Source: Legionellales bacterium | GTDB lineage: Bacteria; Pseudomonadota; Gammaproteobacteria; DSM-16500 | Assembly: GCA_947478495.1 (NCBI GenBank) | Contig: CANJVW010000019.1 | Location: 1-38,830 of the forward strand | Reading direction: 5' to 3' | Length of the DNA: 38,830 nucleotides | Part shown: one piece after another, positions 27,349-36,831 of the stretch | Layout of the letters: every line of letters starts with the position of its first letter | Numbering within the stretch: position 1 is the stretch's first letter | Notes under the pieces: generated by a model | The model's input: the letters and a program-made list of their open reading frames with translations, nothing else | Databases searched by the model: none | What the model was told of the DNA's origin: nothing | Made by a program: the position numbers and the translations under genes

Positions 27349-27798
27349 TCATTTGATCGGTTGAGATAATACGTTTAATTGATTGATGTGTTTAATGGGC
27401 ATCACATTTTTTCCGATTATCCCAAAAAACGATTTTCGTAATTCGGGGATAATGTCAGCGTTCGCCAAAATAAAATGCATATTCAATTTGCGAGCCAAGC
27501 GCAATACTTCAAATCGAGGTCTACCCGTTAACAGCCATTGATTGCGTTGATGAACCGTTAAAAAATCACCGACCGTATGAAGCGATTTTTTCGCCTCTTC
27601 GTAGTAGCGTTCCGCTAAGAGCACCATGGATGGAATATTGAAATAACTAATCGGCAAAGTTGGCATAAAGTGCACCAAACTTAAGTTGATTTTTTCAACT
27701 TCATTTTGAGGAGCTGCCGCGAGGGTTTCTTTGATTTGATGAATTTCAAAATCTTGCATAGAATTCGTGACGAGTAATACATTTTTTTGTTTTTGCAT
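27349..27798 (-). CDS. Usp-like small cytoplasmic protein
   Basis: This 149-residue protein has no signal peptide or membrane helix. Strand KNVLLVTNS opens the protein, LSLVHFMPTLP follows the first long helix, and LTGRPRFEVLRLARKLNMHFILANAD resembles the UspA pattern in which a residue pair before a helix is followed by a hydrophobic strand. The nucleotide-binding G-x2-G-x9-G-S/T loop is not evident, so if it is a Usp fold it may not bind ATP. I chose ATG 27798, since AGGA is 8 nt upstream; ATG 27804 is only about 2 nt from it. Function is unknown. Confidence 0.6.
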   Translation of the reverse strand: MQKQKNVLLVTNSMQDFEIHQIKETLAAAPQNEVEKINLSLVHFMPTLPISYFNIPSMVLLAERYYEEAKKSLHTVGDFLTVHQRNQWLLTGRPRFEVLRLARKLNMHFILANADIIPELRKSFFGIIGKNVMPIKHINQLNVLSQPIK

Positions 27799-27964
27799 GA
27801 CCATTATCCTTAATACAATGAATCCAATTTATTATGGCTGCCATCTTGGCGGCTCATTTATAACGGACTGTCATCATCTCATTTGTTTATGCTGATCGAT
27901 ATTAGACAAAACGCAGGAAAGGTTAGGGGCGTTTCCGCCCACTTTTAAGGGTATCTACGCAGCA

Positions 27965-28711
27965 CTAGAGGGGGTAATGATTAAAACGCAACACGGCTTC
28001 AACATCTTCCACATTTTGTGTTAAATGGAGTGCGCGATAAGACGCTAACATCATTCGCAATGCAGCGGGAATGGAGGGCGAGCCTTCATAATGCCGAACC
28101 ACTAAACTGGCTCGATTGGCGGCTGCCACATACGCTTGACGGTCAAAATAATATTGCGCAACGGTGACTTCATGTGCCGCTAGAATGTTTCTGAGATGCA
28201 ACATATATTGATGAGCAGATGCGGCATAGCGACTATTCGGAAAGTCATGCACCACCTTTGAAAAATCATCGTAGGATTTTTTAATTTGCGTTAAATCACG
28301 TGTGGCTAAATCGACTGAGAAGGCGCGTTCGAATACCCCCATTTTTTGAAAATAATTCGCCTCTCCGCGCATGTAATACGCATAGTCGACATGGTCACTT
28401 TCGGGATAGAGTTGGACAAAAAGATCGGACGCATCTGCGCTTAATGTGTAGTCGTCATTTTTATAGTAAGCATAAATCAGATAGAGTTGCGCTTTTTCGC
28501 TGTTCGCTGAAAAAGGATATTGTGCATTGAGCGCTTCAAATCGTTTGACGGCTTGCTGGTAGCTGTGATCCCGCATAGCGGTCTCGCCTTTTTCAAAAAT
28601 ATGAGTCGCTGACTCACCGGGATAAGCGGAAGAAGGTCCGGGTGCGGTGGAGCAGCCGCTTAAGTAGCAAATCGTTAGGCTGAGTAGCGCAATGCGTTGC
28701 AAGTATTTCAT
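27965..28711 (-). CDS. bamD: outer membrane assembly lipoprotein BamD
   Basis: This 248-residue lipoprotein is part of the BAM complex that folds beta-barrel proteins into the outer membrane. A signal peptide (1-19) ends in the lipobox LSGC with Cys20. TPR-like helical repeats follow: ATHIFEKGETAMRDHSYQQA, FEALNAQYPFSANSEKAQL, YYKNDDYTLSADASDLFVQL and YMRGEANYFQKMG. Length fits E. coli BamD (245). It is divergent from rluD, a conserved gammaproteobacterial arrangement. Confidence 0.96.
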   Translation of the reverse strand: MKYLQRIALLSLTICYLSGCSTAPGPSSAYPGESATHIFEKGETAMRDHSYQQAVKRFEALNAQYPFSANSEKAQLYLIYAYYKNDDYTLSADASDLFVQLYPESDHVDYAYYMRGEANYFQKMGVFERAFSVDLATRDLTQIKKSYDDFSKVVHDFPNSRYAASAHQYMLHLRNILAAHEVTVAQYYFDRQAYVAAANRASLVVRHYEGSPSIPAALRMMLASYRALHLTQNVEDVEAVLRFNHYPL

Positions 28712-28774
28712 AAATGACTACCTTTTTGATAATGTGTGCATTGTAAACGAAATTTAAGTATCATTCACGCACTT

Positions 28775-29731
28775 ATGCAGACAAAAATTCAACATACCCT
28801 GACTATTCCAGAAGAGTGCGACGGCCTAAGGCTTGATGCAGCACTAGCCAAGCTCTTGCCTGATTTTTCACGCACCCAGCTTCAATCATGGATTGCTAAC
28901 GGGGAAATCACGGTCAACGGCAATATCGTTAAAGCCCGTCTTATTGTGTGGGGCGGTGAAGCGATTGTATTATCCGCTTTTCCTAAAGTTCAACCGGTTT
29001 GGGAAGCTCAGCCCATTGAGCTGGATGTCATCTTTGAAGACGATGCGCTCCTCGTGATTAATAAACCGGTCGGCATGGTGGTTCATCCCGCCGCCGGGCA
29101 CGCTAACAGCACCCTATTAAACGCGCTTCTTCATCATACGCCTCAATTACATTCTCTGCCGCGAGCGGGTATTTTGCACCGATTGGATAAAGAAACGTCT
29201 GGTTTATTGGTTATTGCCAAAACGGATGCGGCGCGCATTCATCTCACGCGGCAGCTGCGCGCTCGACGTATCACGCGCATTTATCAAGCGATTGTGATAG
29301 GCGTCTTAACGGGAGGTGGCAAAGTCGATCAACCTATTGGCCGACACCCCATCCACCGAAAACGCATGGCGGCGACCGAAGCAGGTAAACCAGCTGTGAC
29401 ACATTATCGCTTGGTTGAAAAATATCGGGCCCATACCCGCGTTAAAGTACAACTTGAAACCGGTCGCACCCATCAAATTCGTGTTCACATGGCTTTTATC
29501 CAGCATCCATTACTGGGTGACCCGACCTACGGTGGGCGCTTGGCGCTACCGAAAGGTGCAACGCCAGCGCTCATCGAGCAACTTCGCACATTCAAGCATC
29601 AAGCATTGCACGCCAGCGAGCTAGGCCTCATCCATCCGGTGACAAAACAAGAGATGTCATGGCAAGCGCCTTTACCGGCTGATTTTCGCGAATTAATCAA
29701 AATATTAACAGATGATGCTCGTTCTGTATGA
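28775..29731 (+). CDS. rluD: 23S rRNA pseudouridine synthase RluD
   Basis: This 318-residue enzyme converts uridines in helix 69 of 23S rRNA to pseudouridine. An S4 domain (about 20-80, including LDAALAKLLPDFSRTQLQSW) is followed by the catalytic domain with GILHRLDKETSGLL, where Asp138 is the expected nucleophile (Asp139 in E. coli). GRTHQIRVHM is the conserved later motif. The ATG at 28775 is chosen because it places the catalytic Asp correctly; no clear ribosome-binding site precedes it. Its stop overlaps pgeF as ATGA. Confidence 0.95.
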   Translation: MQTKIQHTLTIPEECDGLRLDAALAKLLPDFSRTQLQSWIANGEITVNGNIVKARLIVWGGEAIVLSAFPKVQPVWEAQPIELDVIFEDDALLVINKPVGMVVHPAAGHANSTLLNALLHHTPQLHSLPRAGILHRLDKETSGLLVIAKTDAARIHLTRQLRARRITRIYQAIVIGVLTGGGKVDQPIGRHPIHRKRMAATEAGKPAVTHYRLVEKYRAHTRVKVQLETGRTHQIRVHMAFIQHPLLGDPTYGGRLALPKGATPALIEQLRTFKHQALHASELGLIHPVTKQEMSWQAPLPADFRELIKILTDDARSV

Positions 29732-30387
29732 AAGAGTTTATCCAGCCCAACTGGACGGCCCCATCGCACATTAAAGCCTATACCAGCACCTCTGCACTGC
29801 AGACCGATATAGAGGATGCATTGCAACTGCCCAACCCTCCTGTTTGGCTAAACCAGATCCATGGAAATCAGGTGGTCGAAGCGCTACCCTGGAATCGTAA
29901 GGCGGCAGCTGATGCAAGCTTCACCACTCAGATCAATCAGCCCTGCATTATACGCACCGCTGACTGCTTGCCTATTTTGCTTTGCAGTGCGACAGGTACG
30001 CATGTTGCGGCTGTTCATGGCGGTTGGCGAAGCCTCGTTGGAGGTATTATCCAAAATACCATTGACGCACTAGACATCCCCCCTCAATCGATTTTAGCGT
30101 GGCTGGGGCCTGCGATTAGCCAAATGCATTATGAGATTGATGAACCCGTTTACTCTGCCTTTATGGCCGAGCATCCCTATGCGGCAGAGGCCTTTATGCC
30201 TTCATCTCCTGGGCATTGGTTTTTGAGTTTGTATTGCGTAGCGCGTTTGCAATTGATCAAGGCGGGAGTCACCGCTATTGTGGGGGCCGATTACTGTACT
30301 TACCGGGATTCTGATCAATTTTTCTCCTATCGCAGGGAGGGAGCTGGTACTGGTCGAATGATGAGTGTAATCTGGATCACGCAATAA
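29728..30387 (+). CDS. pgeF: PgeF/YfiH peptidoglycan editing factor
   Basis: This 219-residue member of the YfiH/laccase-domain family is, at E. coli PgeF, linked to removing wrongly inserted serine from peptidoglycan precursors; related proteins act on purine nucleosides. Metal-site segments are visible: [21 protein letters not shown] and [15 protein letters not shown], supplying the His-Cys-His ligands. It ends with [19 protein letters not shown], the usual C-terminus. It overlaps rluD by 4 nt, the conserved neighbour. Confidence 0.93.
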   Translation: MKEFIQPNWTAPSHIKAYTSTSALQTDIEDALQLPNPPVWLNQIHGNQVVEALPWNRKAAADASFTTQINQPCIIRTADCLPILLCSATGTHVAAVHGGWRSLVGGIIQNTIDALDIPPQSILAWLGPAISQMHYEIDEPVYSAFMAEHPYAAEAFMPSSPGHWFLSLYCVARLQLIKAGVTAIVGADYCTYRDSDQFFSYRREGAGTGRMMSVIWITQ

Positions 30388-30452
30388 TTGACACAGATGT
30401 AATAAAAACATATGATTCGCGATTCGTTTTAATACTATTTTGGAGAAAGAAA

Positions 30453-30716
30453 TTGGCTAATATTGCATCCGCAAAAAAACGCGCACGCCAATCTGAGAAA
30501 CATCGCCAACAGAATGCAGGCGTTCGTTCGATGGTTCGTACGTATATCAAGAAAGTGTATGCCGCTATCGAAAGCGGGCAAAAGGCTTTAGCTGAAACGT
30601 TATTTGGCGAAGCACAACCCGTGATTGATCGCATGGCACACAAGGGCATTCTTCACAAGAATAAAGCGGCTCGCCATAAAAGCCGATTGTCTTCACACAT
30701 TAAGAAAATGGCGTAA
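30453..30716 (+). CDS. rpsT: 30S ribosomal protein S20 (UUG start)
   Basis: This 87-residue protein binds 16S rRNA in the small subunit. It begins [20 protein letters not shown] after the initiator, matches S20 throughout, and ends [11 protein letters not shown]. The start codon is TTG, preceded by TGGAGAAAGAAA. E. coli rpsT also starts with UUG, used for autogenous control, so this is a conserved feature. The stop is followed by a likely terminator. Confidence 0.97.
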   Translation: MANIASAKKRARQSEKHRQQNAGVRSMVRTYIKKVYAAIESGQKALAETLFGEAQPVIDRMAHKGILHKNKAARHKSRLSSHIKKMA

Positions 30717-30740
30717 GCTATTTACTTTGCTATACAAAAA

Positions 30741-30776
30741 AAAAGGGGGGGGCGTTTTACGTCATCCCTTTTTTAT
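30741..30776 (+). terminator. intrinsic terminator after rpsT
   Basis: The stem AAAAAAGGG/CCCTTTTTT (9 bp) encloses an 18-nt loop, and the descending arm itself supplies a T-run. It stands 24 nt after the rpsT stop, where a terminator is expected. Confidence 0.6.
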
Positions 30777-30786
30777 TGTAACGGTT

Positions 30787-30930
30787 CACGACCATAGCCC
30801 ATCATCACTTTCCGATCGCGCTCTCCGCTTGTGGGAGAGGTCGCCCGCTGCTATTGCCGCTCGCATCTTCCGACTTGCAGAAGGCATTCCAGGTGATGTA
30901 GCGCCCGTTGGATTGGGTATTCAAGAATAA
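30787..30930 (+). pseudogene. RelE/HigB-like toxin fragment
   Basis: A frame without a credible start contains ARIFRLAEGIPGDVAPVGLG, which resembles RL-x3-GNPGDVKPVG-x-G in HigB/RelE-type addiction toxins (Gp49-like family). In the family it continues as ELRIDYGPGYRVY; here a stop follows IQE at once. A missing T would restore ELR for three residues, but nothing family-like follows. No antitoxin gene is adjacent. I regard it as a decayed relic lying between rpsT and tRNA-Ile. Confidence 0.45.
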
Positions 30931-30991
30931 GGGATAACGCGTTGATTTTCAATATATTTTGTATCTTACAGGATGTTCTAAAATGTTCATT

Positions 30992-31068
30992 TGGTGGGTC
31001 CACTAGGACTCGAACCTAGGACCAAGAGATTATGAGTCTCCTGCTCTAACCGACTGAGCTATGGACCC
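30992..31068 (-). tRNA. ileX: tRNA with CAT anticodon, probably tRNA-Ile2
   Basis: This is a 77-nt cloverleaf with encoded CCA, acceptor GGGTCCA/TGGACCC, anticodon stem GGAGA/TCTCT and loop CTCATAA. The anticodon CAT could mean elongator Met or lysidine-modified Ile2. The stem with its G-U closing pair and the following TGGTC match E. coli ileX (GGCGA/TCGCT, TGGTC) rather than metT, and E. coli ileX also lies next to rpoD. I therefore favour Ile2 reading AUA, dependent on TilS. Confidence 0.8.
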
Positions 31069-31074
31069 CAAACA

Positions 31075-32937
31075 TTACCCTTTTTCGCCCTGCTCTTCTA
31101 GGAAGCTTTTTAATTGCTCCGATCGAGAAGGATGGCGCAATTTACGCAGTGCTTTGGCTTCAATTTGACGAATGCGTTCACGCGTCACATCAAATTGTTT
31201 GCCGACTTCTTCCAGTGTGTGGTCGGTATTCATATCAATACCAAAGCGCATACGCAAGACTTTTGCTTCGCGTGGTGTGAGCGAATTCAAGATTTTTTGT
31301 GTTGCTTCAGATAATCCCGTATTAGTTGCCGCATCCAAAGGTGATTCCATATTGGAGTCTTCGATAAAATCCCCTAAATGCGAATCCTCATCATCGCCTA
31401 CAGGTGTTTCCATCGAGATGGGTTCTTTTGCAATTTTAAGCACTTTACGAATTTTATACTCTGGCAAATCCATGCGCTTACTGAGTTCTTCCGGTGTGGC
31501 TTCCAATCCGGTTTCTTGTAAAATTTGTCGTGAAATGCGATTGAGTTTGTTGATCGTTTCGATCATGTGAACAGGAATACGGATCGTGCGTGCTTGATCG
31601 GCAATAGAGCGTGTAATCGCTTGACGAATCCACCACGTGGCATAGGTTGAAAACTTATAGCCGCGTTGATATTCAAACTTATCGACAGCCTTCATTAATC
31701 CAATGTTACCTTCCTGGATCAAATCTAAAAACTGTAATCCACGATTAGTGTATTTTTTCGCGATTGAAATCACTAAGCGCAAATTAGCCTCAACCATTTC
31801 TTTTTTCGCGCGGCGTGCTTTTGCTTCGCCAATAGACATGCGTCGATTTACTTCTTTGATGTCTGAGATAGACATTTTCATCTGTGATTCGAGTGCGATT
31901 AATTTATTTTGAGCGCGTAAAATTTCAACGGAGAATAGATGCAAATCAGTATAATAACTCTTTCCCTTGTGTCCTTTCAGCCAATCTATATCGGTTTCGT
32001 GACTCAGGAAGGAATTGATAAAGACTTTTCGTGGCATATGTGCTTTATTGACAGCGACATTCATAATGAAACGCTCTTGCGAGCGAATTTCATCTAATAG
32101 TGTCCGCATTTTTTTGGATAATTTATTAAACTGACGAGGCGCCAGCTTGATTTCAATAAAGCATTTTGTGAGCTCAGCACGCTTTTGAATGGTTTTTTTG
32201 TGTGCTGCGCCATGTTTCTTTTCGGCAGCCATCGCATCATCATAAAATGCACGCAATTCCGCAAAACGTACCTTCGCGACTTCTGGATCAGGACCCGTTT
32301 CTTCCTCTAGGAGTTCGGCAGCTGCCTCACCTGTTTCACTGGGTTCGTCATCCGCCGCCACCTCTTCATCAGAGGCGGCGGGCAATGCTACTTTAGCTGC
32401 TTCATCAGGTACAATAACGACTTCAACATAACCTGTGATAATGTCACTTAAACGAATCTCACCTGTTTCGATATTGTCGTAATCGGCTAATACGGCCGCA
32501 ATCATTTGAGGCTGGCCGGCCAATGTGGCTAACATTTGCATGATGCCTGCTTCGATGCGCTTCGCGATCGCGATTTCGCCTTCACGAGACAATAACTCGA
32601 CGCTGCCCATCTCTCGCATATACATGCGGACAGGGTCTGTGATGCGACCAAATTCGCTATCTACGGCAGCTAATGCGCTCGCGACTTCTTCTTCGGCAAT
32701 ATCATCCGTTGCTGCATTATCAGCCAATAATAATTCTTCTGCTTCAGGTGCGGCCTCAGAGACACGGATACCCATGTCATTAATCATAGCGATAATTTCT
32801 TCGACTTGCTCAGGATCAGCAATTTCAGTGGGTAAATGGTCATTGACCTCAGCAAATGTCAGGTAGCCCTGGTCTTTGCCTTTGGCAATTAAGTCTTTTA
32901 ATCGTAATCGTTGCTGTTCTTGTGCGGCATTTGACAA
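31075..32937 (-). CDS. rpoD: RNA polymerase primary sigma factor RpoD
   Basis: This sigma-70 factor of about 620 residues directs RNA polymerase to housekeeping promoters. It contains region 1.1 ([18 protein letters not shown]) and region 1.2 ([20 protein letters not shown]), then a non-conserved acidic stretch. Region 2 ([34 protein letters not shown]), region 3 ([14 protein letters not shown]) and region 4 ([20 protein letters not shown]) follow. No ATG fits; the TTG at 32937 follows AGGGG by 8 nt and gives [21 protein letters not shown] second TTG at 32961 lacks a good site. It follows dnaG as in other bacteria. Confidence 0.96.
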   Translation of the reverse strand: MSNAAQEQQRLRLKDLIAKGKDQGYLTFAEVNDHLPTEIADPEQVEEIIAMINDMGIRVSEAAPEAEELLLADNAATDDIAEEEVASALAAVDSEFGRITDPVRMYMREMGSVELLSREGEIAIAKRIEAGIMQMLATLAGQPQMIAAVLADYDNIETGEIRLSDIITGYVEVVIVPDEAAKVALPAASDEEVAADDEPSETGEAAAELLEEETGPDPEVAKVRFAELRAFYDDAMAAEKKHGAAHKKTIQKRAELTKCFIEIKLAPRQFNKLSKKMRTLLDEIRSQERFIMNVAVNKAHMPRKVFINSFLSHETDIDWLKGHKGKSYYTDLHLFSVEILRAQNKLIALESQMKMSISDIKEVNRRMSIGEAKARRAKKEMVEANLRLVISIAKKYTNRGLQFLDLIQEGNIGLMKAVDKFEYQRGYKFSTYATWWIRQAITRSIADQARTIRIPVHMIETINKLNRISRQILQETGLEATPEELSKRMDLPEYKIRKVLKIAKEPISMETPVGDDEDSHLGDFIEDSNMESPLDAATNTGLSEATQKILNSLTPREAKVLRMRFGIDMNTDHTLEEVGKQFDVTRERIRQIEAKALRKLRHPSRSEQLKSFLEEQGEKG

Positions 32938-33068
32938 TCGAGTAACCCCTGCTAAATTCAAAGGATTATACTCACAAACAAACTGTTCGACTAGCCCCTA
33001 TTCAAATTAAAAAACGACTCAAAACGATAGAGCGCATAGCGCATGAATGGTGGGGTTGCTGGTGGCCG

Positions 33069-34763
33069 TTATTTCTCACAAAACAGTGTTTGCAAACGCT
33101 GTTTCTCCTCTAGTGACAGCGCATTTTGACTTGCTTTTGCCAGCAAAAGCTCAATTTGTTGCTTATTCGCTGCTTTTTTCAGTTGATTAATCGCACCTAA
33201 GAACTCACTTTTCATATCATTGAGAGGTATAATATGTTCATCTTTTATGCATTTCTCCAACCATTTTCGATCCGCATGATCCCGCCAATGCTCTAACAGT
33301 GCGCCTGTGGTGGGGAGGGAGTGCTGCTGAATCGTATCAATTAGCTCGAACAATAACGCTGTTCCAGGGGTCTCGGATAGAAAAGAGGGTTCTGTGACAC
33401 ATAAGGCCAACGCAGGATTTTGAACTAACAACGTAATCGCTAAGCGCACCATTGACGGCGCACGCGCTGCTGGCGAGCGCATCTTTTTAACTGGCTCTGA
33501 TTTTTTAGAAGGCGAAAGCTCTACTTTATCGAGACGTGCTTTCTTCGCCAAGGTATCCAGCATCATTTTTTGAAATAATCCTTCCGGCAGCTGACGCAAA
33601 TGCTCCATGCAGGCATTCACAAAGCGCGCACGGCCATCCACACTACTAAAATCGGCTGATGCGCTCATCATGTGAAAAAAGAAAGTAGATAAAGGCAAAG
33701 CGGTTTCAATGCGTTTCTCAAAATCAACCTTTCCTTCTTTACGGATTAAGGTGTCTGGATCCTCACCGTCAGGCAAAAACATAAATTGGATTTGGATATC
33801 ATCCCGCATAATGGGTAGCGCAACTAACAACGCACGCCATGCGGCGGTGCGCCCCGCTGTGTCACCATCAAAACAAAAAATAATGTGCGATGTGTGGCGC
33901 GATAAACGTTGTATGTGTTGCGCTGTGGTCGCTGTACCTAATGTCGCAACAGCATAATCGACGCCATGCTGCGCCAAGGCAATCACATCCATATAGCCTT
34001 CGACAATCATCGCACGAGATAGTTCGCGATGAGCGGTTAACACTTGATGTAATCCATATAATTCATGGCCCTTTTGAAAGACGGGGGTCTCAGGTGAATT
34101 TAAATATTTTGGCTCACCTTTATCGAGTATTCGTCCGCCAAAACCAATGACTCGTCCGCGACGATCATGAATGGGGAACATGATGCGATCACGAAACCGA
34201 TCGTAGTACCCGCCTTCATCCTTTTTGATGAGCATGCCTGCTTCAAGCAATGTTTTGGGATCTTTGACGTGTTTCTGCAAATGATCCCAACCGGCGGGTG
34301 CGAATCCGATGCAGAAATCGCGTGCGGCGGCACCTGATATCCCGCGCTGTTTAAGATAGTTGATCGCGCGCTCCGATTGGCGCAATTCGGTTTGATAATA
34401 TTTTAAGACTGTTAATAATGCATCATAGAGATCAGGGCTCACAGCAGGCTTTGCTCTCGTTGTGGATTCGTGCGGAATCTCCATACCGGCTTGTTTCGCT
34501 AATGCTTCAATCGCTTCTGGAAAAGACAGTCGATCATATTGCATTAAAAAATCAATGGCATTGCCGTGCGCGCCACACCCAAAACAATAATAAAATTGTT
34601 TAGGCTGGCTGACTGAAAAGGAAGCGGATTTTTCACTGTGAAAGGGACAGCACGCAAAATAATTGGCATTGGATTTTTTGCGCAACGGGACGCGGCCATC
34701 GATTAAATCGATCAAGTCGATGCGACTGATTAACGTTTGAATAAATGCTTTGTCGATGCTCAT
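33069..34763 (-). CDS. dnaG: DNA primase
   Basis: This 564-residue primase makes RNA primers at the replication fork. Its N-terminal zinc finger has Cys39, His42, Cys60 and Cys63 (CPFH and YYCFGCG). The RNA polymerase/TOPRIM core shows RIMFPIHDRRGRVIGFGGR, IVEGYMDVIALAQHGV and FCFDGDTAGRTAA. A helical C-terminal domain should bind DnaB. Length is close to E. coli (581). It stands 131 nt upstream of rpoD; rpsU, which heads this operon in many relatives, is not upstream. Confidence 0.97.
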   Translation of the reverse strand: MSIDKAFIQTLISRIDLIDLIDGRVPLRKKSNANYFACCPFHSEKSASFSVSQPKQFYYCFGCGAHGNAIDFLMQYDRLSFPEAIEALAKQAGMEIPHESTTRAKPAVSPDLYDALLTVLKYYQTELRQSERAINYLKQRGISGAAARDFCIGFAPAGWDHLQKHVKDPKTLLEAGMLIKKDEGGYYDRFRDRIMFPIHDRRGRVIGFGGRILDKGEPKYLNSPETPVFQKGHELYGLHQVLTAHRELSRAMIVEGYMDVIALAQHGVDYAVATLGTATTAQHIQRLSRHTSHIIFCFDGDTAGRTAAWRALLVALPIMRDDIQIQFMFLPDGEDPDTLIRKEGKVDFEKRIETALPLSTFFFHMMSASADFSSVDGRARFVNACMEHLRQLPEGLFQKMMLDTLAKKARLDKVELSPSKKSEPVKKMRSPAARAPSMVRLAITLLVQNPALALCVTEPSFLSETPGTALLFELIDTIQQHSLPTTGALLEHWRDHADRKWLEKCIKDEHIIPLNDMKSEFLGAINQLKKAANKQQIELLLAKASQNALSLEEKQRLQTLFCEK

Positions 34764-34807
34764 ACCATGCCAATCCTCGTGCCATCTTTATTTTCTACTC
34801 TTTTTCT

Positions 34808-34950
34808 GTCATCCCCGCGAAGGCGGGGACCCATTCAGCAAGTCACTCTGCCAGAGTAATGGGTTTAATCTATTTTTTTATTCCAACATCTTTTTATTCA
34901 TTATGCTCACAGATATTGCCCTGATGGATCCCCGCCTTCGCGGGGATGAC
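34808..34950. repeat. family B inverted-repeat element, copy 3
   Basis: This 143-bp element begins GTCATCCCCGCGAAGGCGGG and ends CCCGCCTTCGCGGGGATGAC. It fills most of the gap between the divergent dnaG and murJ genes, so both promoters must lie in it or in the short flanks. The centre differs from copies 1 and 2. Confidence 0.9.
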
Positions 34951-35007
34951 AAAAAAGAGCGTGAGCTGCTACACTACTGATATCACATCTTACCTTAATA
35001 AGAGTTT

Positions 35008-36555
35008 ATGCATAAGAACCTTTTCAAATCAGCGTCAGTTGTTTCACTAATGACCTTTATTTCCCGCATTCTGGGGTTTGTGCGCGATTTGATTGCCGCG
35101 CAAATATTTGGCGCAACGGCCGCGGTGGATGCGTTTTATATCGCTTTTCGTATCCCCAATTTTATGCGCAATTTATTTGCAGAAGGATCCTTTTCGCAAG
35201 CCTTTGTTCCCGTGTTGTCGGATTATCGACAAAACCACACGTCCGATGAGACTCGCGTTTTCATTAGTCGAATGGCAGGATCCCTTTCTCTGGTGTTGCT
35301 CATTGTGACCATACTGGGGGTGCTCAATTCATCCACTATTGTTCATATCTTTGCTCCAGGGCTTGATCCTTTGCGTTTTCAATTGGCAAGTCATATGTTA
35401 TCGATTACTTTTCCTTACCTGATGCTGATCTCGTTGACGGCTTTTGTTGGTGCTATTTTAAATAGTTATGGCAAATTTAGCATTCCTGCGCTGACCCCTG
35501 CTCTTCTTAATATTTGTCTTATTGCCACCGCCTTTGGTGTTACCCGGTATTTTGCGGTCCCAGTCGAAGCACAAGCTTGGGGTGTTTTGCTTGCCGGGTT
35601 TGTCCAATTCTTTTTTCAATTACCGGCGTTGCGCCGCATTCATTTTTTAGTGCGACCACGATTATTTTGGCGCGACCGAGGTGTACAGCGTGTACTGAAG
35701 CTGATGATTCCTGCGATCTTTGGTGCGTCTATTGCGCAACTCAGCTTATTGTTAAATACTGTTTTTGCCTCATTTCTTGTTGTTGGCAGTGTGTCATGGC
35801 TTTATTACTCGGAACGCTTGGCGTATTTTCCATTGGGTGTTTTTGGTGTGGCGCTCGCGACTGTGATACTCCCCCAATTAGCTCGTCATCATGCCAGCGA
35901 ATCCAAGAAAGAATTCTCTCAAACGCTCGACTGGGGATTGCGTTGTAATTTATTGATCGGTTTGCCCGCATCGCTTGCCATGCTATTGCTCTCAGGCCCG
36001 TTAATTGTCAGTTTATTTCATTACGGAAAATTTAATCTGCACGCCACCCTCATGACGCAAAAAAGCGTCGTTGCTTATTCCTTCGGATTGCTCGCTTTCA
36101 TGCTTGTCAAAGTCTTATCATCCGCTTGTTATGCTAAGCAAGATGTGAAGACTCCAGTTAAAATAACCGTGGTTGCGCTTAGTATTAATATTATTTTAAG
36201 CGCGATATTGATTTGGCCTTTGGCGCATGCGGGGCTTGCGCTCGCGAGTTCGCTGTCATCTTGGGTTAATGTCGTTATTTTATGGATTGTGTTGCATCGA
36301 CGAGGTATTGCAAAAACGCAATCCGGATGGTTTGCTTTCTTGTGCCAGTTATTTTTTGCGAATGGCGTGCTTGCGATTTTCTTGTGGAAAGCATCAGGAG
36401 AGACGCTGCAATGGATTGCATGGAATTGGCATCAGCGTTTAGGGCATCTGTCTTTACTGGGTATTAGCGCGATAGCGCTTTATGTTTTGTGCTTGTATGC
36501 CAGTGGATTGCGACCCACAAAGGGTGAGCGTCGCTCACCCCTACGTGATGCATAA
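35008..36555 (+). CDS. murJ: lipid II flippase MurJ
   Basis: This 515-residue inner-membrane protein of the MATE-like MviN family moves lipid II across the membrane. It has about 14 hydrophobic segments. Signatures include FISRILGFVRDLIAAQIFGA, FRIPNFMRNLFAEGSFSQAF and YYSERLAYFPLGVFGVAL. The last residues, KGERRSPLRDA, are encoded by a family C palindrome and are probably a repeat-derived tail. The length matches E. coli (511). It converges on hfq with 6 nt between stop codons. Confidence 0.96.
   Translation: MHKNLFKSASVVSLMTFISRILGFVRDLIAAQIFGATAAVDAFYIAFRIPNFMRNLFAEGSFSQAFVPVLSDYRQNHTSDETRVFISRMAGSLSLVLLIVTILGVLNSSTIVHIFAPGLDPLRFQLASHMLSITFPYLMLISLTAFVGAILNSYGKFSIPALTPALLNICLIATAFGVTRYFAVPVEAQAWGVLLAGFVQFFFQLPALRRIHFLVRPRLFWRDRGVQRVLKLMIPAIFGASIAQLSLLLNTVFASFLVVGSVSWLYYSERLAYFPLGVFGVALATVILPQLARHHASESKKEFSQTLDWGLRCNLLIGLPASLAMLLLSGPLIVSLFHYGKFNLHATLMTQKSVVAYSFGLLAFMLVKVLSSACYAKQDVKTPVKITVVALSINIILSAILIWPLAHAGLALASSLSSWVNVVILWIVLHRRGIAKTQSGWFAFLCQLFFANGVLAIFLWKASGETLQWIAWNWHQRLGHLSLLGISAIALYVLCLYASGLRPTKGERRSPLRDA
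36521..36544. repeat. family C hairpin repeat, copy 2 (inside murJ 3' end)
   Basis: A perfect 8-bp stem GGGTGAGC/GCTCACCC with a GTC loop is followed by CCTAC. It has the same outline as the hairpin at 7311-7335. It codes the last residues of MurJ and lies before the convergent hfq stop, so it may act on both transcripts as a terminator or stability element. Confidence 0.6.
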
Positions 36556-36561
36556 ATGAGA

Positions 36562-36831
36562 TTACTCTGTTTCTTTGGCCAGCGTCGCCACACAACCGGT
36601 TTGATTGCTATAGTCTAAAGGTGATACCACGTTGCGAGACGGCACAACCGTTGAAATGGCATGCTTATACACCATTTGGCTCACTGTGTTTTTCAGCAAT
36701 ACAACAAACTGATCAAATGATTCGACCAATCCTTGCAGCTTGATTCCATTGACCAAATAAATGGAAACAGGAATTTTTTCTTTGCGCAATGTATTTAAGA
36801 AAGGATCTTGTAATGATGGCCCTTTTGTCAT
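36562..36831 (-). CDS. hfq: RNA chaperone Hfq
   Basis: This 89-residue hexameric Sm-like protein helps small RNAs pair with mRNAs. It begins [19 protein letters not shown] and has [20 protein letters not shown] (Sm1) and [12 protein letters not shown] (Sm2 with the YKH motif). A 24-residue tail follows. GGAGAG lies 8 nt upstream of the ATG. It is usually next to miaA and hflX, but here it stands alone beside murJ. Confidence 0.97.
   Translation of the reverse strand: MTKGPSLQDPFLNTLRKEKIPVSIYLVNGIKLQGLVESFDQFVVLLKNTVSQMVYKHAISTVVPSRNVVSPLDYSNQTGCVATLAKETE

Noticed and set aside
27927-27940. Hairpin GGGCG/CGCCC as a bamD terminator
   Set aside because: On the bamD strand no U-run follows the stem; it is too short to support a call.
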